From: CAYFUL01 sp964346375
GTDB lineage: Bacteria > Bacillota > Clostridia > Tissierellales > Peptoniphilaceae
Length of the DNA stretch: 21,212 nt
Assembly: GCA_964346375.1 (NCBI GenBank)
Contig: CAYFUL010000024.1
Coordinates: 1-21,212 of the forward strand
Direction of reading: 5' to 3'
The stretch's first letter is position 1, and each line of letters starts with the position of its first letter. The translations under genes and the position numbers were made by a program. The notes beneath the pieces were generated by a model. That model was given only the letters and a program-made list of their open reading frames with translations. It was not told the DNA's origin and ran no database searches. Of the stretch, positions 7,387 to 14,691 are shown piece by piece.

Positions 7387-7412
7387 AAGAGGAGTCGCAA
7401 GGCTCTTTTTTT
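7387..7412 (+). terminator. Terminator of tpx
   Basis: GAGTC (7392-7396) pairs with GGCTC (7401-7405) across a GCAA tetraloop. The stem is extended by A/G-T pairing between the preceding AAGAG and the following run of seven Ts. Confidence 0.8.
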
Positions 7413-7424
7413 ATTGAGGAGAAT

Positions 7425-7901
7425 ATGAATATAAAAATAATTGCCGTTGGAAAAATTAAGGAGAAGTATTTTAAAGACGCCCTAGAAGAATATTTAAAGC
7501 GACTGAAGGGATATACTAAAATAGAAATTATAGAGGTTTCTGACGAAGCCACTAAGGAAAATGCAACAGAGGCAGAGGAAAATATTGTAAAGGAAAAGGA
7601 GGGAGAGAGAATTTTATCTAAAATTTCTCCCAAGGACTACTGTGTAACTTTAGAAATTGGTGGAAAAAATTTAGACTCCATTTCCTTTAGTAAATTTATT
7701 GAAGATAGACTTCCTACGGGAGAGGACATTGTATTTGTAATTGGAGGTTCTATTGGTTTATCAGAAAAAGTTCTAAGTAGATCTAACTATTCCCTATCCT
7801 TTTCAAAGATGACCTTCCCCCACCAGCTTATGAGAATTATCCTTTTAGAGCAAATTTATAGGGCTTATAGGATACTAAATAACCACCCATACCACAAATA
7901 G
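7425..7901 (+). CDS. rlmH: 23S rRNA (pseudouridine-1915-N3)-methyltransferase RlmH
   Basis: 158 aa, the usual length of this small SPOUT methyltransferase. The N-terminus MNIKIIAVGKIKEKYF, the cofactor-loop motif FVIGGSIGL (104-112) and the C-terminal block MTFPHQLMR..LLEQIYRAYRI ending in PYHK are diagnostic. It uses S-adenosylmethionine to methylate pseudouridine 1915 in helix 69 of 23S rRNA on assembled ribosomes. The ribosome site GAGGAG lies directly after the tpx terminator, so transcription may come partly from read-through; I see no convincing separate promoter. Confidence 0.96.
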   Translation: MNIKIIAVGKIKEKYFKDALEEYLKRLKGYTKIEIIEVSDEATKENATEAEENIVKEKEGERILSKISPKDYCVTLEIGGKNLDSISFSKFIEDRLPTGEDIVFVIGGSIGLSEKVLSRSNYSLSFSKMTFPHQLMRIILLEQIYRAYRILNNHPYHK

Positions 7902-7956
7902 TTGCTTTTATGTTACTAATTATTTAAAATATATCTATAGATTACAAGGTGGTATT

Positions 7957-8802
7957 ATGAAGAATATTAAAAGCCATGTGCTAATGATTAAACCTTTTCT
8001 CTTTAGAGATATAAATAATCCAGATGCATTTGTTCATAAGGGTGCTCTTAATGAATTTAATAATATCTCTAATACATTAAAGGAACTGGGAGTAGAGGTT
8101 ACTATACTAGAGGACTTTGATGATTCAACCCCTAATAGTATATTTGTAAATAATTGGTTTGCTACTTTTCCTGGTGGTAGAATTGCACTTTTTTCCATGA
8201 GTAGCGAGGAGCGAAAAAGAGAAGTACCTAAATTTAAAAATGACCTTCTTTTACGATATGGGGACGCTCATGTAAAAGACTATTCCAATTTAGTACTTAG
8301 TCTAGAGGGAGAAGGGTCCATGGTTCTCGATAGAAGATTTAAAGTCGCCTATTGTGGAATTTCTCCAAGAAGTAGTGGAGAGTTATTTAATAGATTTTGC
8401 AAGGATTTTGACTATAGGGGAGTCTCCTTTTCAACTAGCTTTAATGGAGAGGCAGTTAACCATACCGATACCATTATGACCATTGCAAAGGACTTTATAA
8501 TTATTGCAGAGAGTTTAATTCCTGAACCGGAAAGGACTACAGTTTTAAAATCCCTTGCTCAAACTAATAGGGAGATTATTAGTTTAAACGAGGAAGAATT
8601 TATAAATCACTGTGGAAATTCCATAGAGATAGTTGGAGATGAAAGGTACTTTTTAATGAGTACAAGGGCGTATAATTCCCTTAGAGATGAAAATAGAGAG
8701 GCAATTGAAAAGTACATAAAAATACTCCCCCTTGATGTAGATACTATTGAATCAGTAGGGGAAGGAAGTATAAATTCCATACTAGCTGAAATTTATAAGT
8801 AA
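7957..8802 (+). CDS. ctlX: CtlX-like amidinotransferase/arginine-deiminase-family hydrolase
   Basis: 281 aa guanidino-group-modifying enzyme. It matches the citrulline-utilisation hydrolase (CtlX) pattern: MIKPFLF near the N-terminus, STPNSIFVNNWFAT (57-70), the acidic motif LEGEGSMVLDR (116-126), the catalytic histidine in NHTDTIM (H169) and the nucleophilic cysteine in HCGNSIEI (C219). The family acts on arginine, citrulline or related ureido/guanidino compounds, releasing ammonia for nitrogen and energy supply in the cytoplasm. That fits an amino-acid-fermenting cell. The start has AAGGTGG 5 nt upstream; it follows rlmH by 55 bp and ends in a terminator. The precise substrate is uncertain. 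Confidence 0.85.
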   Translation: MKNIKSHVLMIKPFLFRDINNPDAFVHKGALNEFNNISNTLKELGVEVTILEDFDDSTPNSIFVNNWFATFPGGRIALFSMSSEERKREVPKFKNDLLLRYGDAHVKDYSNLVLSLEGEGSMVLDRRFKVAYCGISPRSSGELFNRFCKDFDYRGVSFSTSFNGEAVNHTDTIMTIAKDFIIIAESLIPEPERTTVLKSLAQTNREIISLNEEEFINHCGNSIEIVGDERYFLMSTRAYNSLRDENREAIEKYIKILPLDVDTIESVGEGSINSILAEIYK

Positions 8803-8843
8803 GGGTATTTTGAAATTGATAAAGTAAATAGAAATGTAAGATT

Positions 8844-8873
8844 AAAAGTCGGGCATGTGCTCGACTTTTTTAG
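8844..8873 (+). terminator. Terminator of the CtlX-like gene
   Basis: AAAAGTCGGGC pairs with GCTCGACTTTT (one G-T pair) around a short ATGT loop, followed by a T run at 8864-8871. It lies about 40 bp after the stop codon. Confidence 0.85.
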
Positions 8874-8895
8874 TATTTGTTATAAAAATTAATAT

Positions 8896-9028
8896 GATTC
8901 ACAACTATGGGTAGGGGCGACGTCCTCGAGACGCCCGTTAAATAACGTTTGTGTTTTAAAACCAATCCATTCCACGTTACCGATGCATAATCTCCTCGGG
9001 TCGGGCGGGGGCTCGACCCATCTACCAT
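8896..9028 (-). repeat. Mosaic GC-rich repeat, locus M1 (modules A and B)
   Basis: Read on the minus strand, this has module A (ATGGTAG, a palindromic GGGTCG..CGACCC-type hairpin, CATCGGTAACGTGGAATGGATTGG), then module B (ACGTTATTTAACGGGCGTCTCG, AGGACG, CGCCCCTACCCATAGTTGTGAAT). Both modules recur at 14194-14276, 19857-19937 and 20012-20092. The GC content is far above the neighbourhood. It sits between two convergent genes, and its edge coincides with the TGA stop of the ABC gene: the final A is shared with the ATGGTAG edge. No coding function is seen. Confidence 0.75.
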
Positions 9029-10758
9029 CAATTACTAAACTGCGCATTAAATAACCCTGCATAAATTCCATTTTGCTCTAATAATTCTCTATGGGTTCCC
9101 ATCTCTACTATATCTCCCTTATCCATTACAAGTATTCTATCTGCCTCGACTATTGTTGAAAGTCTATGGGCGATTATAAAGTTTGTGCGACCTTCTAGTA
9201 GATTTGCCATAGCCTTTTGTATAAGGGACTCTGTCCTTGTATCAACAGAGGAAGTTGCCTCGTCTAGTATTAGTATTTCTGGGTCTGATAGTAGAGCTCT
9301 CGCGATGGTTAGTAGTTGGCGCTGACCTTGGGAAATATTTGTTGCATCCTCGTTTAAAATCGTATCGTATCCATCGGGAAGGGTGTTTATAAAATTATGG
9401 CAGTAGGATTGTTTTGATGCCTCTATTACCTCGTCGTAGGTTGCGTCCTCTCTACCATACTTTATATTTTCATAGATACTTCCCTTAAATAGCCATGTAT
9501 CCTGTAGTACCATTCCAAATAGACTGCGTAGATTACTTCTTGGGACACTTCTTATATCTACACCATTTATAAAAATTCCACCACTATTTACGTCGTAAAA
9601 CCTCATTAGCAAATTTACAAGGGTGGTTTTTCCTGCACCAGTTGGACCAACTATGGCGATGCTCTCTCCGCGCTCTACCTTTAAATTTAATCCATTTATT
9701 ACAGGATCTACATCATAACTAAATTCCACATCTTTAAAGTCTATGTTCTTTACAGGGGCGCTTAGTGAATTTTTAAAGGAATCTATCTCCTCCTCTTGGT
9801 CTAAAAATTCAAATATTCTATCTCCTGCTGCAATACTTGCCTGAAACATATTTGCCATCTCTGCAAGTTGGTCTATTGGCATATTTATCTTTCGCACATA
9901 TTGAATAATTGCCTGTATATCTCCAATGTTAATTCGTCCACGAAGGACTTCAAATCCACCAGTAATACATAGTAGCACATAGCCAAAGTTTGAAACAAAT
10001 ACCATAATAGGCTGCATTATTCCCGTTAAAAATGATGCCTTGTAACTCACTTCGTATAGGTTATTATTTATTTCAATAAACTCCTCTTCTGCAAAGTCCT
10101 CGTAATTATACGCCTTTATTAAATTTGACCCAGAGAAGTTTTCCTCTACAAAGCTTACAACTGTACCAAGTCCTTTAGATTTTCGCCTAAAGAATCCTTG
10201 GGATTTTTTTGCAATGGTCTTTGTAGCAAAGTAACTTACTGGGAGAGTTATTAGAAAAACCAAAGTCAGTACATAGCTAATTGAAAGCATCATCCCAAGC
10301 ATTCCAACTATTAGTACAATACTTGTAAGGACTCTATTAATAGTCTCCTGAAGATTTTTCCCAAGGGTTTCTACGTCGTTAGTCATACGCGAGAGAAGAT
10401 CTCCAGTTTTATTTTTATCGTAGTATGCCATGGGAATATGTTTAACCTTTTCTGAAATCTCCCTTCTAAATCTTGCTATAACCTTTTGGGAGATTTTTAC
10501 TAAAATTCTTCCGTTAATAAATTCAAGTACACCTTGTAAAATATATGCAATTCCCAAAATGATACAGATATTTAGAATATATTTAAAGTCCACAGGCATA
10601 TTGGAAGAAATATTTTCAAAGATCTTGGTAGTAATATTTCCCATTAACTTCGGTGCAATTATTTCAAGTAGGGATGAAGAAATAGTTAGAATTATTGCAA
10701 GTCCAAGGTAAAATTTATGTTCCTGTAAATAAATTAGAAGTCTTTTTACTGTTTTCAT
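9028..10758 (-). CDS. ABC exporter, catalytic half-transporter (second heterodimer)
   Basis: 576 aa. An N-terminal six-helix membrane domain (about 10-310) is followed by an ATPase domain with Walker A GPTGAGKTT (371-379), Q-loop VLQDTWLF, signature ISQGQ (475-479, non-canonical), Walker B EILILDEATSSVD with catalytic E500, and switch histidine H531. A degenerate signature with intact Walker B and His is expected for the catalytic chain of a heterodimeric exporter. The ATG overlaps the partner's TGA (ATGA, 4 nt) and has AGGAGG inside the partner's end. It lacks the long inter-domain insert of the 307-2169 protein, so the two operons are not recent duplicates. The mosaic repeat M1 abuts the stop codon. 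Multidrug or lipid export is likely. Confidence 0.92.
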   Translation of the reverse strand: MKTVKRLLIYLQEHKFYLGLAIILTISSSLLEIIAPKLMGNITTKIFENISSNMPVDFKYILNICIILGIAYILQGVLEFINGRILVKISQKVIARFRREISEKVKHIPMAYYDKNKTGDLLSRMTNDVETLGKNLQETINRVLTSIVLIVGMLGMMLSISYVLTLVFLITLPVSYFATKTIAKKSQGFFRRKSKGLGTVVSFVEENFSGSNLIKAYNYEDFAEEEFIEINNNLYEVSYKASFLTGIMQPIMVFVSNFGYVLLCITGGFEVLRGRINIGDIQAIIQYVRKINMPIDQLAEMANMFQASIAAGDRIFEFLDQEEEIDSFKNSLSAPVKNIDFKDVEFSYDVDPVINGLNLKVERGESIAIVGPTGAGKTTLVNLLMRFYDVNSGGIFINGVDIRSVPRSNLRSLFGMVLQDTWLFKGSIYENIKYGREDATYDEVIEASKQSYCHNFINTLPDGYDTILNEDATNISQGQRQLLTIARALLSDPEILILDEATSSVDTRTESLIQKAMANLLEGRTNFIIAHRLSTIVEADRILVMDKGDIVEMGTHRELLEQNGIYAGLFNAQFSN

Positions 10759-12458
10759 AGCTCCTCCTGTCCCTGCGAAATTACAATTTCCCTATAGGTC
10801 TTATTATTTTTCATAAGGTCACTATGGGAACCAAATCCTACGGATTCTCCATCCTCAAGTACTAAAATCTTATCGGCGTTTAAAATAGTTGCAACCCTTT
10901 GTGCCACGATAATAACGATTTTATTCTCCAGCACCTCTTTTAGAGAGTGCCTTACATTAAAATCCGTCTTATAGTCTAAGGCAGAGAATGAGTCATCAAA
11001 AATATATACATCAGAATTTCTTGCAATGGCTCTTGCAATGGCAAGACGCTGTCTTTGACCTCCAGAGAAGTTTCGCCCGCCTCTAACTACATTTTCGTCT
11101 AATGGATTATCTCCTAAAAATTCTAGTGCCTCTGCGTGTTCTAACGCGCATCTTAGTAGATTTTCAGTTGCGTCAGGATTTCCATAGATTAAATTCTCCC
11201 TTACAGTTTTCGTAAAGAAGAAGTTCTCCTGTGGAACGTAGGATATATTTTTTCTAAGGGAGTAGGTATTAATATCTCGTATGTCAATATTGTTAATAAA
11301 CAGTTCTCCCCTTTCAGGCTCGTAAAATTGCATAAGGAGTTTTAAAATGGAACTCTTTCCAGAGCCAATACCTCCAATAATTCCAATAGTCTCTCCCTTA
11401 TTAATCTTAAAGTTAATATTATTTAGTACAGGCCTTTTTGCACCGGGATATGAAAATGAAAGGTTGCGCCCTTCAATAGAATCAATGGAAAAAATTTCTT
11501 CCTCTCCGCCGGTAATGGTAGTTTCAAAGGAGAGTACCTCATTAATTCTAACCATAGATGCCCAAGTTCTAGGAATTAATGATAGAAGAAAGCTAATCAT
11601 AATCATGGAGAAAAGCACTTGAGTAATATATTGGATAAATGCCATTAACTCCCCCACTTTCATCTCTCTAATATCGATTAACTTTGCGCCAAAGTACATA
11701 ACGAGAACAAGGCCAAGGTTTAGTACAATATTTAAAATTGGACGAACGGTAATAAGAAGGCTATTAACCTTTGTGGCCATTTCATAATAGTCTCTATTTG
11801 CATCTTCAAAGAGTTCTTCCTCAAGGGGATCTCTTGAAAAAGCACGAATAACACGAATACCAGTTAGCCTTCTTCTAAATAGTTCGTTTAATTTATCCAG
11901 CCTACTTTGTAAAATTGGAAAGTATGGAATGCCAATTTTAAAGACAAAGTAAAGACCAAGAATTATAAATGGTAGAGTAATGGGAAATACTCCTGATAAT
12001 TTTAAGTTAGTAGACAATGCCATAATAAGTCCGCCAATAAACATAAGAGGCGCACGTACAAGGGGTCTAAGAGCCATAAGGACCATCTGTTCAACTTGGG
12101 CAACGTCGTCTGTAGTCCTAGTAATAAGACTTGAAATTGAAAAGTGCTCCACATCGTCAAAGCTAAATCTATTTATTTTGGTAAAAATTTTAAGTCTAAT
12201 ATCCCTTGAAAATGCCATTGCAGTTTTAGAAGAATGGTAAGCAGCGCTAGCTCTACATATAACTGTAAGAACAACTACTACAATCATTACGCCCCCCATT
12301 TGTAAAATGTAAGAAGTATCACCGTAGGCAACACCCTTATCAATTACAAGGCTCATTAATTTTGGAAGAAATAATTCTCCAATGGCATTTCCAAAAGTAA
12401 GTAAGACCACTAGAAAAATTCTAAGTCTATATTTTTTTAAGTCTCTATAAATTTCCAT
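10755..12458 (-). CDS. ABC exporter, degenerate-site half-transporter (second heterodimer)
   Basis: 567 aa with six membrane helices then an ATPase domain: Walker A GGIGSGKSS (362-370), signature FSGGQ (464-468), Walker B VYIFDDSFSALD with Asp (D489) in place of the catalytic Glu, and Gln (Q520) in place of the switch His (IIVAQRVATI). This is the same pattern of losses as the first ABC operon and defines the non-hydrolysing site. The start at 12458 has AGAGGT upstream. It is the first gene of a two-gene operon and overlaps the catalytic chain by 4 nt. No regulator gene lies next to the operon, so control is unknown. Confidence 0.92.
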   Translation of the reverse strand: MEIYRDLKKYRLRIFLVVLLTFGNAIGELFLPKLMSLVIDKGVAYGDTSYILQMGGVMIVVVVLTVICRASAAYHSSKTAMAFSRDIRLKIFTKINRFSFDDVEHFSISSLITRTTDDVAQVEQMVLMALRPLVRAPLMFIGGLIMALSTNLKLSGVFPITLPFIILGLYFVFKIGIPYFPILQSRLDKLNELFRRRLTGIRVIRAFSRDPLEEELFEDANRDYYEMATKVNSLLITVRPILNIVLNLGLVLVMYFGAKLIDIREMKVGELMAFIQYITQVLFSMIMISFLLSLIPRTWASMVRINEVLSFETTITGGEEEIFSIDSIEGRNLSFSYPGAKRPVLNNINFKINKGETIGIIGGIGSGKSSILKLLMQFYEPERGELFINNIDIRDINTYSLRKNISYVPQENFFFTKTVRENLIYGNPDATENLLRCALEHAEALEFLGDNPLDENVVRGGRNFSGGQRQRLAIARAIARNSDVYIFDDSFSALDYKTDFNVRHSLKEVLENKIVIIVAQRVATILNADKILVLEDGESVGFGSHSDLMKNNKTYREIVISQGQEEL

Positions 12459-12545
12459 TAATACCTCTTTAAAATTTACTATAAGTTAATATCATTCCAT
12501 AAGGCATTTTACCATAAATAGATAGAATTGCCATGGGAGGATTGA

Positions 12546-12677
12546 GATGGAATTATTAAATACACTTATTTTAAAATAGAAGAGCTTTCAAGGGAAGGAA
12601 TAGAAATAAAATTTGACGAAGGAGAAATTAGGGAAATATGTAGAGGAGCAAGCCTAGAAAATTTTGAAACAAATTAA
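12546..12677 (+). pseudogene. Unidentified gene remnant (C-terminal 43 codons)
   Basis: The frame is open after a TGA at 12543 and ends at TAA 12675-12677. It reads as protein-like sequence without a start codon: IEELSREGIEIKF, DEGEIREICRGASLENFE. An ATG with GGAGG upstream lies just before (12547) in a neighbouring frame and stops after 10 codons, so a single frameshift could have broken the gene. I do not recognise the family. It is followed directly by 23-bp tandem repeats and the assembly gap. This could also be chance open frame. Confidence 0.35.
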
Positions 12678-12679
12678 AT

Positions 12680-12757
12680 GCCAATCACTGGAACAAAATT
12701 ACGCCAATCACTGGAATAAAATCGCGCCAATCACAGGAATAAAATCGCGCCAATCAC
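12680..12757 (+). repeat. 23-bp tandem repeats entering an assembly gap
   Basis: Three complete 23-bp units begin at 12680, 12703 and 12726, and a fourth (9 bp) runs into the Ns. Each unit begins GCCAATCAC followed by T/A-GGAA-C/T-AAAAT, with only a few differences between units. There are no spacers, so it is a tandem array. The true copy number is hidden by the gap. Confidence 0.85.
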
Positions 12758-12857
12758 NNNNNNNNNNNNNNNNNNNNNNNNNNNNNNNNNNNNNNNNNNN
12801 NNNNNNNNNNNNNNNNNNNNNNNNNNNNNNNNNNNNNNNNNNNNNNNNNNNNNNNNN
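12758..12857. other. Assembly gap (100 N)
   Basis: Exactly 100 Ns, the conventional placeholder for a gap of unknown size. It begins inside a tandem repeat and ends 2 bp before the start codon of the next gene. More repeat units, a repeated insertion sequence, and the promoter and ribosome site of the ATPase gene may all be missing here. Confidence 0.95.
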
Positions 12858-12859
12858 TG

Positions 12860-14137
12860 ATGGAAATAAAGAAGTATCTACCAAGAATTACGGATAAAAT
12901 TTTAGAGGATAGGCTAAAGGCAAAGGGCGCTGTATTAATTGAAGGTCCTAAGTGGTGTGGCAAAACCACTACTGCAAAAAATATAGCGAAAAGTGTAATA
13001 TCAATGGATGAGCCAAACTTAACTAATCAGTATAGGGCAATGGCAGAAATAAATCCCACAGGGCTTTTAGAGGGAGAGGTTCCAAGATTAATAGATGAGT
13101 GGCAAATTGCACCTAACCTATGGAATGCAGTAAGGTATGAAGTAGATAGAAGGGATGAATTTGGACAGTTTATCCTAACTGGTTCAGCAGTCCCTGCAGA
13201 ATTAGACGACTCATTTCATACGGGTACAGATAGAATTTCAAGGCTCTATATGAGACCTATGAGCCTCTACGAATCAAAGGACTCTAGTGGCAAAGTTTCC
13301 ATTAGGGATTTATTTTTAAATAAGGACATCGCAGATTCAAATACCACTACACTAGAGGAAGTAGCCTTTTTAATATGTAGAGGTGGATGGCCAAAATCTG
13401 TAGGTCTTGAAGAAAAAATAGCACTATTTCAAGCAATAGATTACTACGAAGCAATAGTATCTACAGATATTAGTAGAGTCGATGATGTAAAAAAGGACAA
13501 GGAAAAGGCAAAAAGGCTTCTCCGTTCCTATGCTAGACATGTAGGAACTCAAAGTGCACTAGAGACAATAAGAAATGATTTACTTGCAAATGAACTGGAT
13601 ACATTTGATGGGAAAACTCTATATTCTTATATAGATGCCCTTAAAAAAATATTTGTAATAGAGGATTCAAAGGCATGGAATCCAAATTTAAGGAGCAAAG
13701 CCGCAATAAGGACAACAGATACAAGGTACTTTGTAGATCCATCAATTGCAACAGCGGCTTTAGGAATTGGGCCTAAGGATTTAATAGAGGACTTAAAGAC
13801 AATGGGCTTTCTATTTGAAAATCTATGTATAAGGGATTTAAGAATCTATGCAGATTTATTAGACGGAACAGTTTATCATTATAGAGATAAGACAGAGTTA
13901 GAATGTGACGCGGTGTTACATCTTAGAAATGGTCGCTATGGATTAATAGAGATAAAATTAGGTGGAGATACATTAATAGAGGAAGGGGCAAGTAGTTTAA
14001 AGGCCCTTGCTTCAAAAATAGATGTGGACAATATGGGAGCACCTTCTTTTATGATGGTACTCTGTGCAAATGCACCCTTTGCATATAAGAGAAAGGACGG
14101 AGTTTATATAGTACCTATAACTTCGTTAATGCCATAG
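12860..14137 (+). CDS. AAA_14/DUF4143-family ATPase
   Basis: 425 aa, typical length. The N-terminal AAA_14 P-loop domain has Walker A GPKWCGKTT (29-37), Walker B PRLIDEWQ (D79, E80) and sensor motif LTGSAVP (106-112). The C-terminal DUF4143 part contains ELECDAVLHLRNGRYGLIEI-K near 345-365. This matches the E...D...E-x-K core of PD-(D/E)xK nuclease-like folds, though activity in this family is not established. These proteins are common, often solitary accessory ATPases with patchy distribution. The upstream region is lost in the gap, so the start at ATG 12860 is the first available and agrees with the family N-terminus (KYLPRITDKILEDRLKAKGAVLIEGPK-type). Function is unknown. Confidence 0.88.
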   Translation: MEIKKYLPRITDKILEDRLKAKGAVLIEGPKWCGKTTTAKNIAKSVISMDEPNLTNQYRAMAEINPTGLLEGEVPRLIDEWQIAPNLWNAVRYEVDRRDEFGQFILTGSAVPAELDDSFHTGTDRISRLYMRPMSLYESKDSSGKVSIRDLFLNKDIADSNTTTLEEVAFLICRGGWPKSVGLEEKIALFQAIDYYEAIVSTDISRVDDVKKDKEKAKRLLRSYARHVGTQSALETIRNDLLANELDTFDGKTLYSYIDALKKIFVIEDSKAWNPNLRSKAAIRTTDTRYFVDPSIATAALGIGPKDLIEDLKTMGFLFENLCIRDLRIYADLLDGTVYHYRDKTELECDAVLHLRNGRYGLIEIKLGGDTLIEEGASSLKALASKIDVDNMGAPSFMMVLCANAPFAYKRKDGVYIVPITSLMP

Positions 14138-14193
14138 AAATAGAAAATAATGTATAATACGGGGAAACTGGTGTTATACTGTTGAAAAGTTTT

Positions 14194-14276
14194 ATAGAAT
14201 GGATAGGTAATAATACACGAACGCTGTTTAACGGGCGTCTCGAGGACGATTCGCCCCTACCCTTAGTTGTGAATTA
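14194..14276 (+). repeat. Mosaic GC-rich repeat, locus M2
   Basis: It contains the module-A end (GAATGGATAGGTAATAA) joined to module B (GAACGCTGTTTAACGGGCGT, CTCGAGGACG, ATTCGCCCCTACCCTTAGTTGTGAA). It is a close copy of the reverse complement of 8896-8965. Inner hairpin: GGGCGTC/GACG..CGCCC around TCGAG. Confidence 0.8.
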
Positions 14277-14374
14277 TAGAATAAATTATTTTTCGTAATT
14301 CACGGTTCATTTGACTATTTCGATTTTTATAAGCATAATTCCTTGTAATTGTAATAATATTCCCATCCCACATA

Positions 14375-14457
14375 CTTTTCGAGGTGAAGGCGTTAAAAAA
14401 ATTCCATGTCTGAGCCCGTAGGGCGAGTTTGGAATTTTTAGCCTTTGCCGAGGAAAG
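14375..14457. repeat. 83-nt imperfect long hairpin
   Basis: An almost continuous foldback. The outer arms CTTTTCGAGGTGAAGGC and GCCTTTGCCGAGGAAAG pair with G-T pairs and one internal mismatch. The middle arms TTAAAAA.ATTCCA and TGGAATTTTTA pair well. The apex GCCC-GTA-GGGC closes it. A 66-codon minus-strand ORF covers it but is best explained by the repeat. This could be a structured RNA, a folded mobile-element end, or the terminus of a MITE. Confidence 0.65.
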
Positions 14458-14469
14458 TTTCATTCAACG

Positions 14470-14563
14470 AGCGAGAGGGGTTATGGGGGTGAAGGGGGAC
14501 CTAAGGGGAGAAACTGCGTTATTTCTCCCCTGGTCCCCCTTCATTTAAATAAAAAAGTATTTT
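14470..14563. repeat. Hairpin repeat R1, copy 2
   Basis: It matches 148-241 over its whole length except one deleted G and a diverged loop. The hairpin arms are 14491-14509 and 14524-14542, with the same 2-nt bulge. It directly follows the 83-nt hairpin. Confidence 0.8.
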
Positions 14564-14622
14564 TATAAACTCCGTAAATTTCAATACTCTACATCCTATG
14601 AAACTTTATTAATAATCTTGTT

Positions 14623-14647
14623 CACCAGGAAACTGGTGTTTTTTTAT
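14623..14647 (+). terminator. GAAA-loop terminator upstream of lrgA
   Basis: CACCAG-GAAA-CTGGTG is a perfect 6-bp stem with a stable tetraloop, followed by TTTTTTT. The nearest upstream plus-strand gene is the ATPase, about 490 bp away, so this probably was its terminator before the repeats were inserted. Confidence 0.85.
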
Positions 14648-14674
14648 TGCCCTATTTAACAGTCTTGATATAAT
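14647..14674 (+). promoter_or_regulatory. Promoter of the lrgAB operon
   Basis: Extended -10 TGATATAAT (TATAAT at 14669-14674) with a fair -35 TTGCCC (14647-14652), 16-nt spacing. The transcript would start about 10 bp before the ribosome site. Confidence 0.55.
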
Positions 14675-14691
14675 TTTTTAGAGGTGATTTA

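Larger units (their letters stand above)
14163..14640. repeat. 13-bp direct repeat bracketing the mosaic-repeat island
   Basis: GGAAACTGGTGTT occurs at 14163-14175 and again at 14628-14640, enclosing 452 bp that consist almost entirely of repeat modules and hairpins. The right copy forms the 3' arm of a terminator. The left copy lacks the matching arm. This could be a target-site duplication or the trace of a duplicated terminator split by repeat insertion. Confidence 0.5.

Noticed and set aside
8889..9071. 60-codon minus-strand ORF
   Set aside because: It covers mosaic repeat M1 and the last codons of the ABC gene in another frame; explained by the repeat.
12680..12757. Possible CRISPR array
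   Set aside because: The 23-bp units are contiguous with no spacers, and no cas genes are in the window.
12664..12969. ORFs that read across the N gap
   Set aside because: They exist only because Ns are translated as X; no evidence.
14263..14463. 66-codon minus-strand ORF (SSAKAKNSKLALRAQTWNFF region)
   Set aside because: It lies wholly on the 83-nt hairpin and the edge of mosaic repeat M2, and I see no ribosome site. Similar repeat-borne ORFs are probably annotated elsewhere, but coding here is unsupported.
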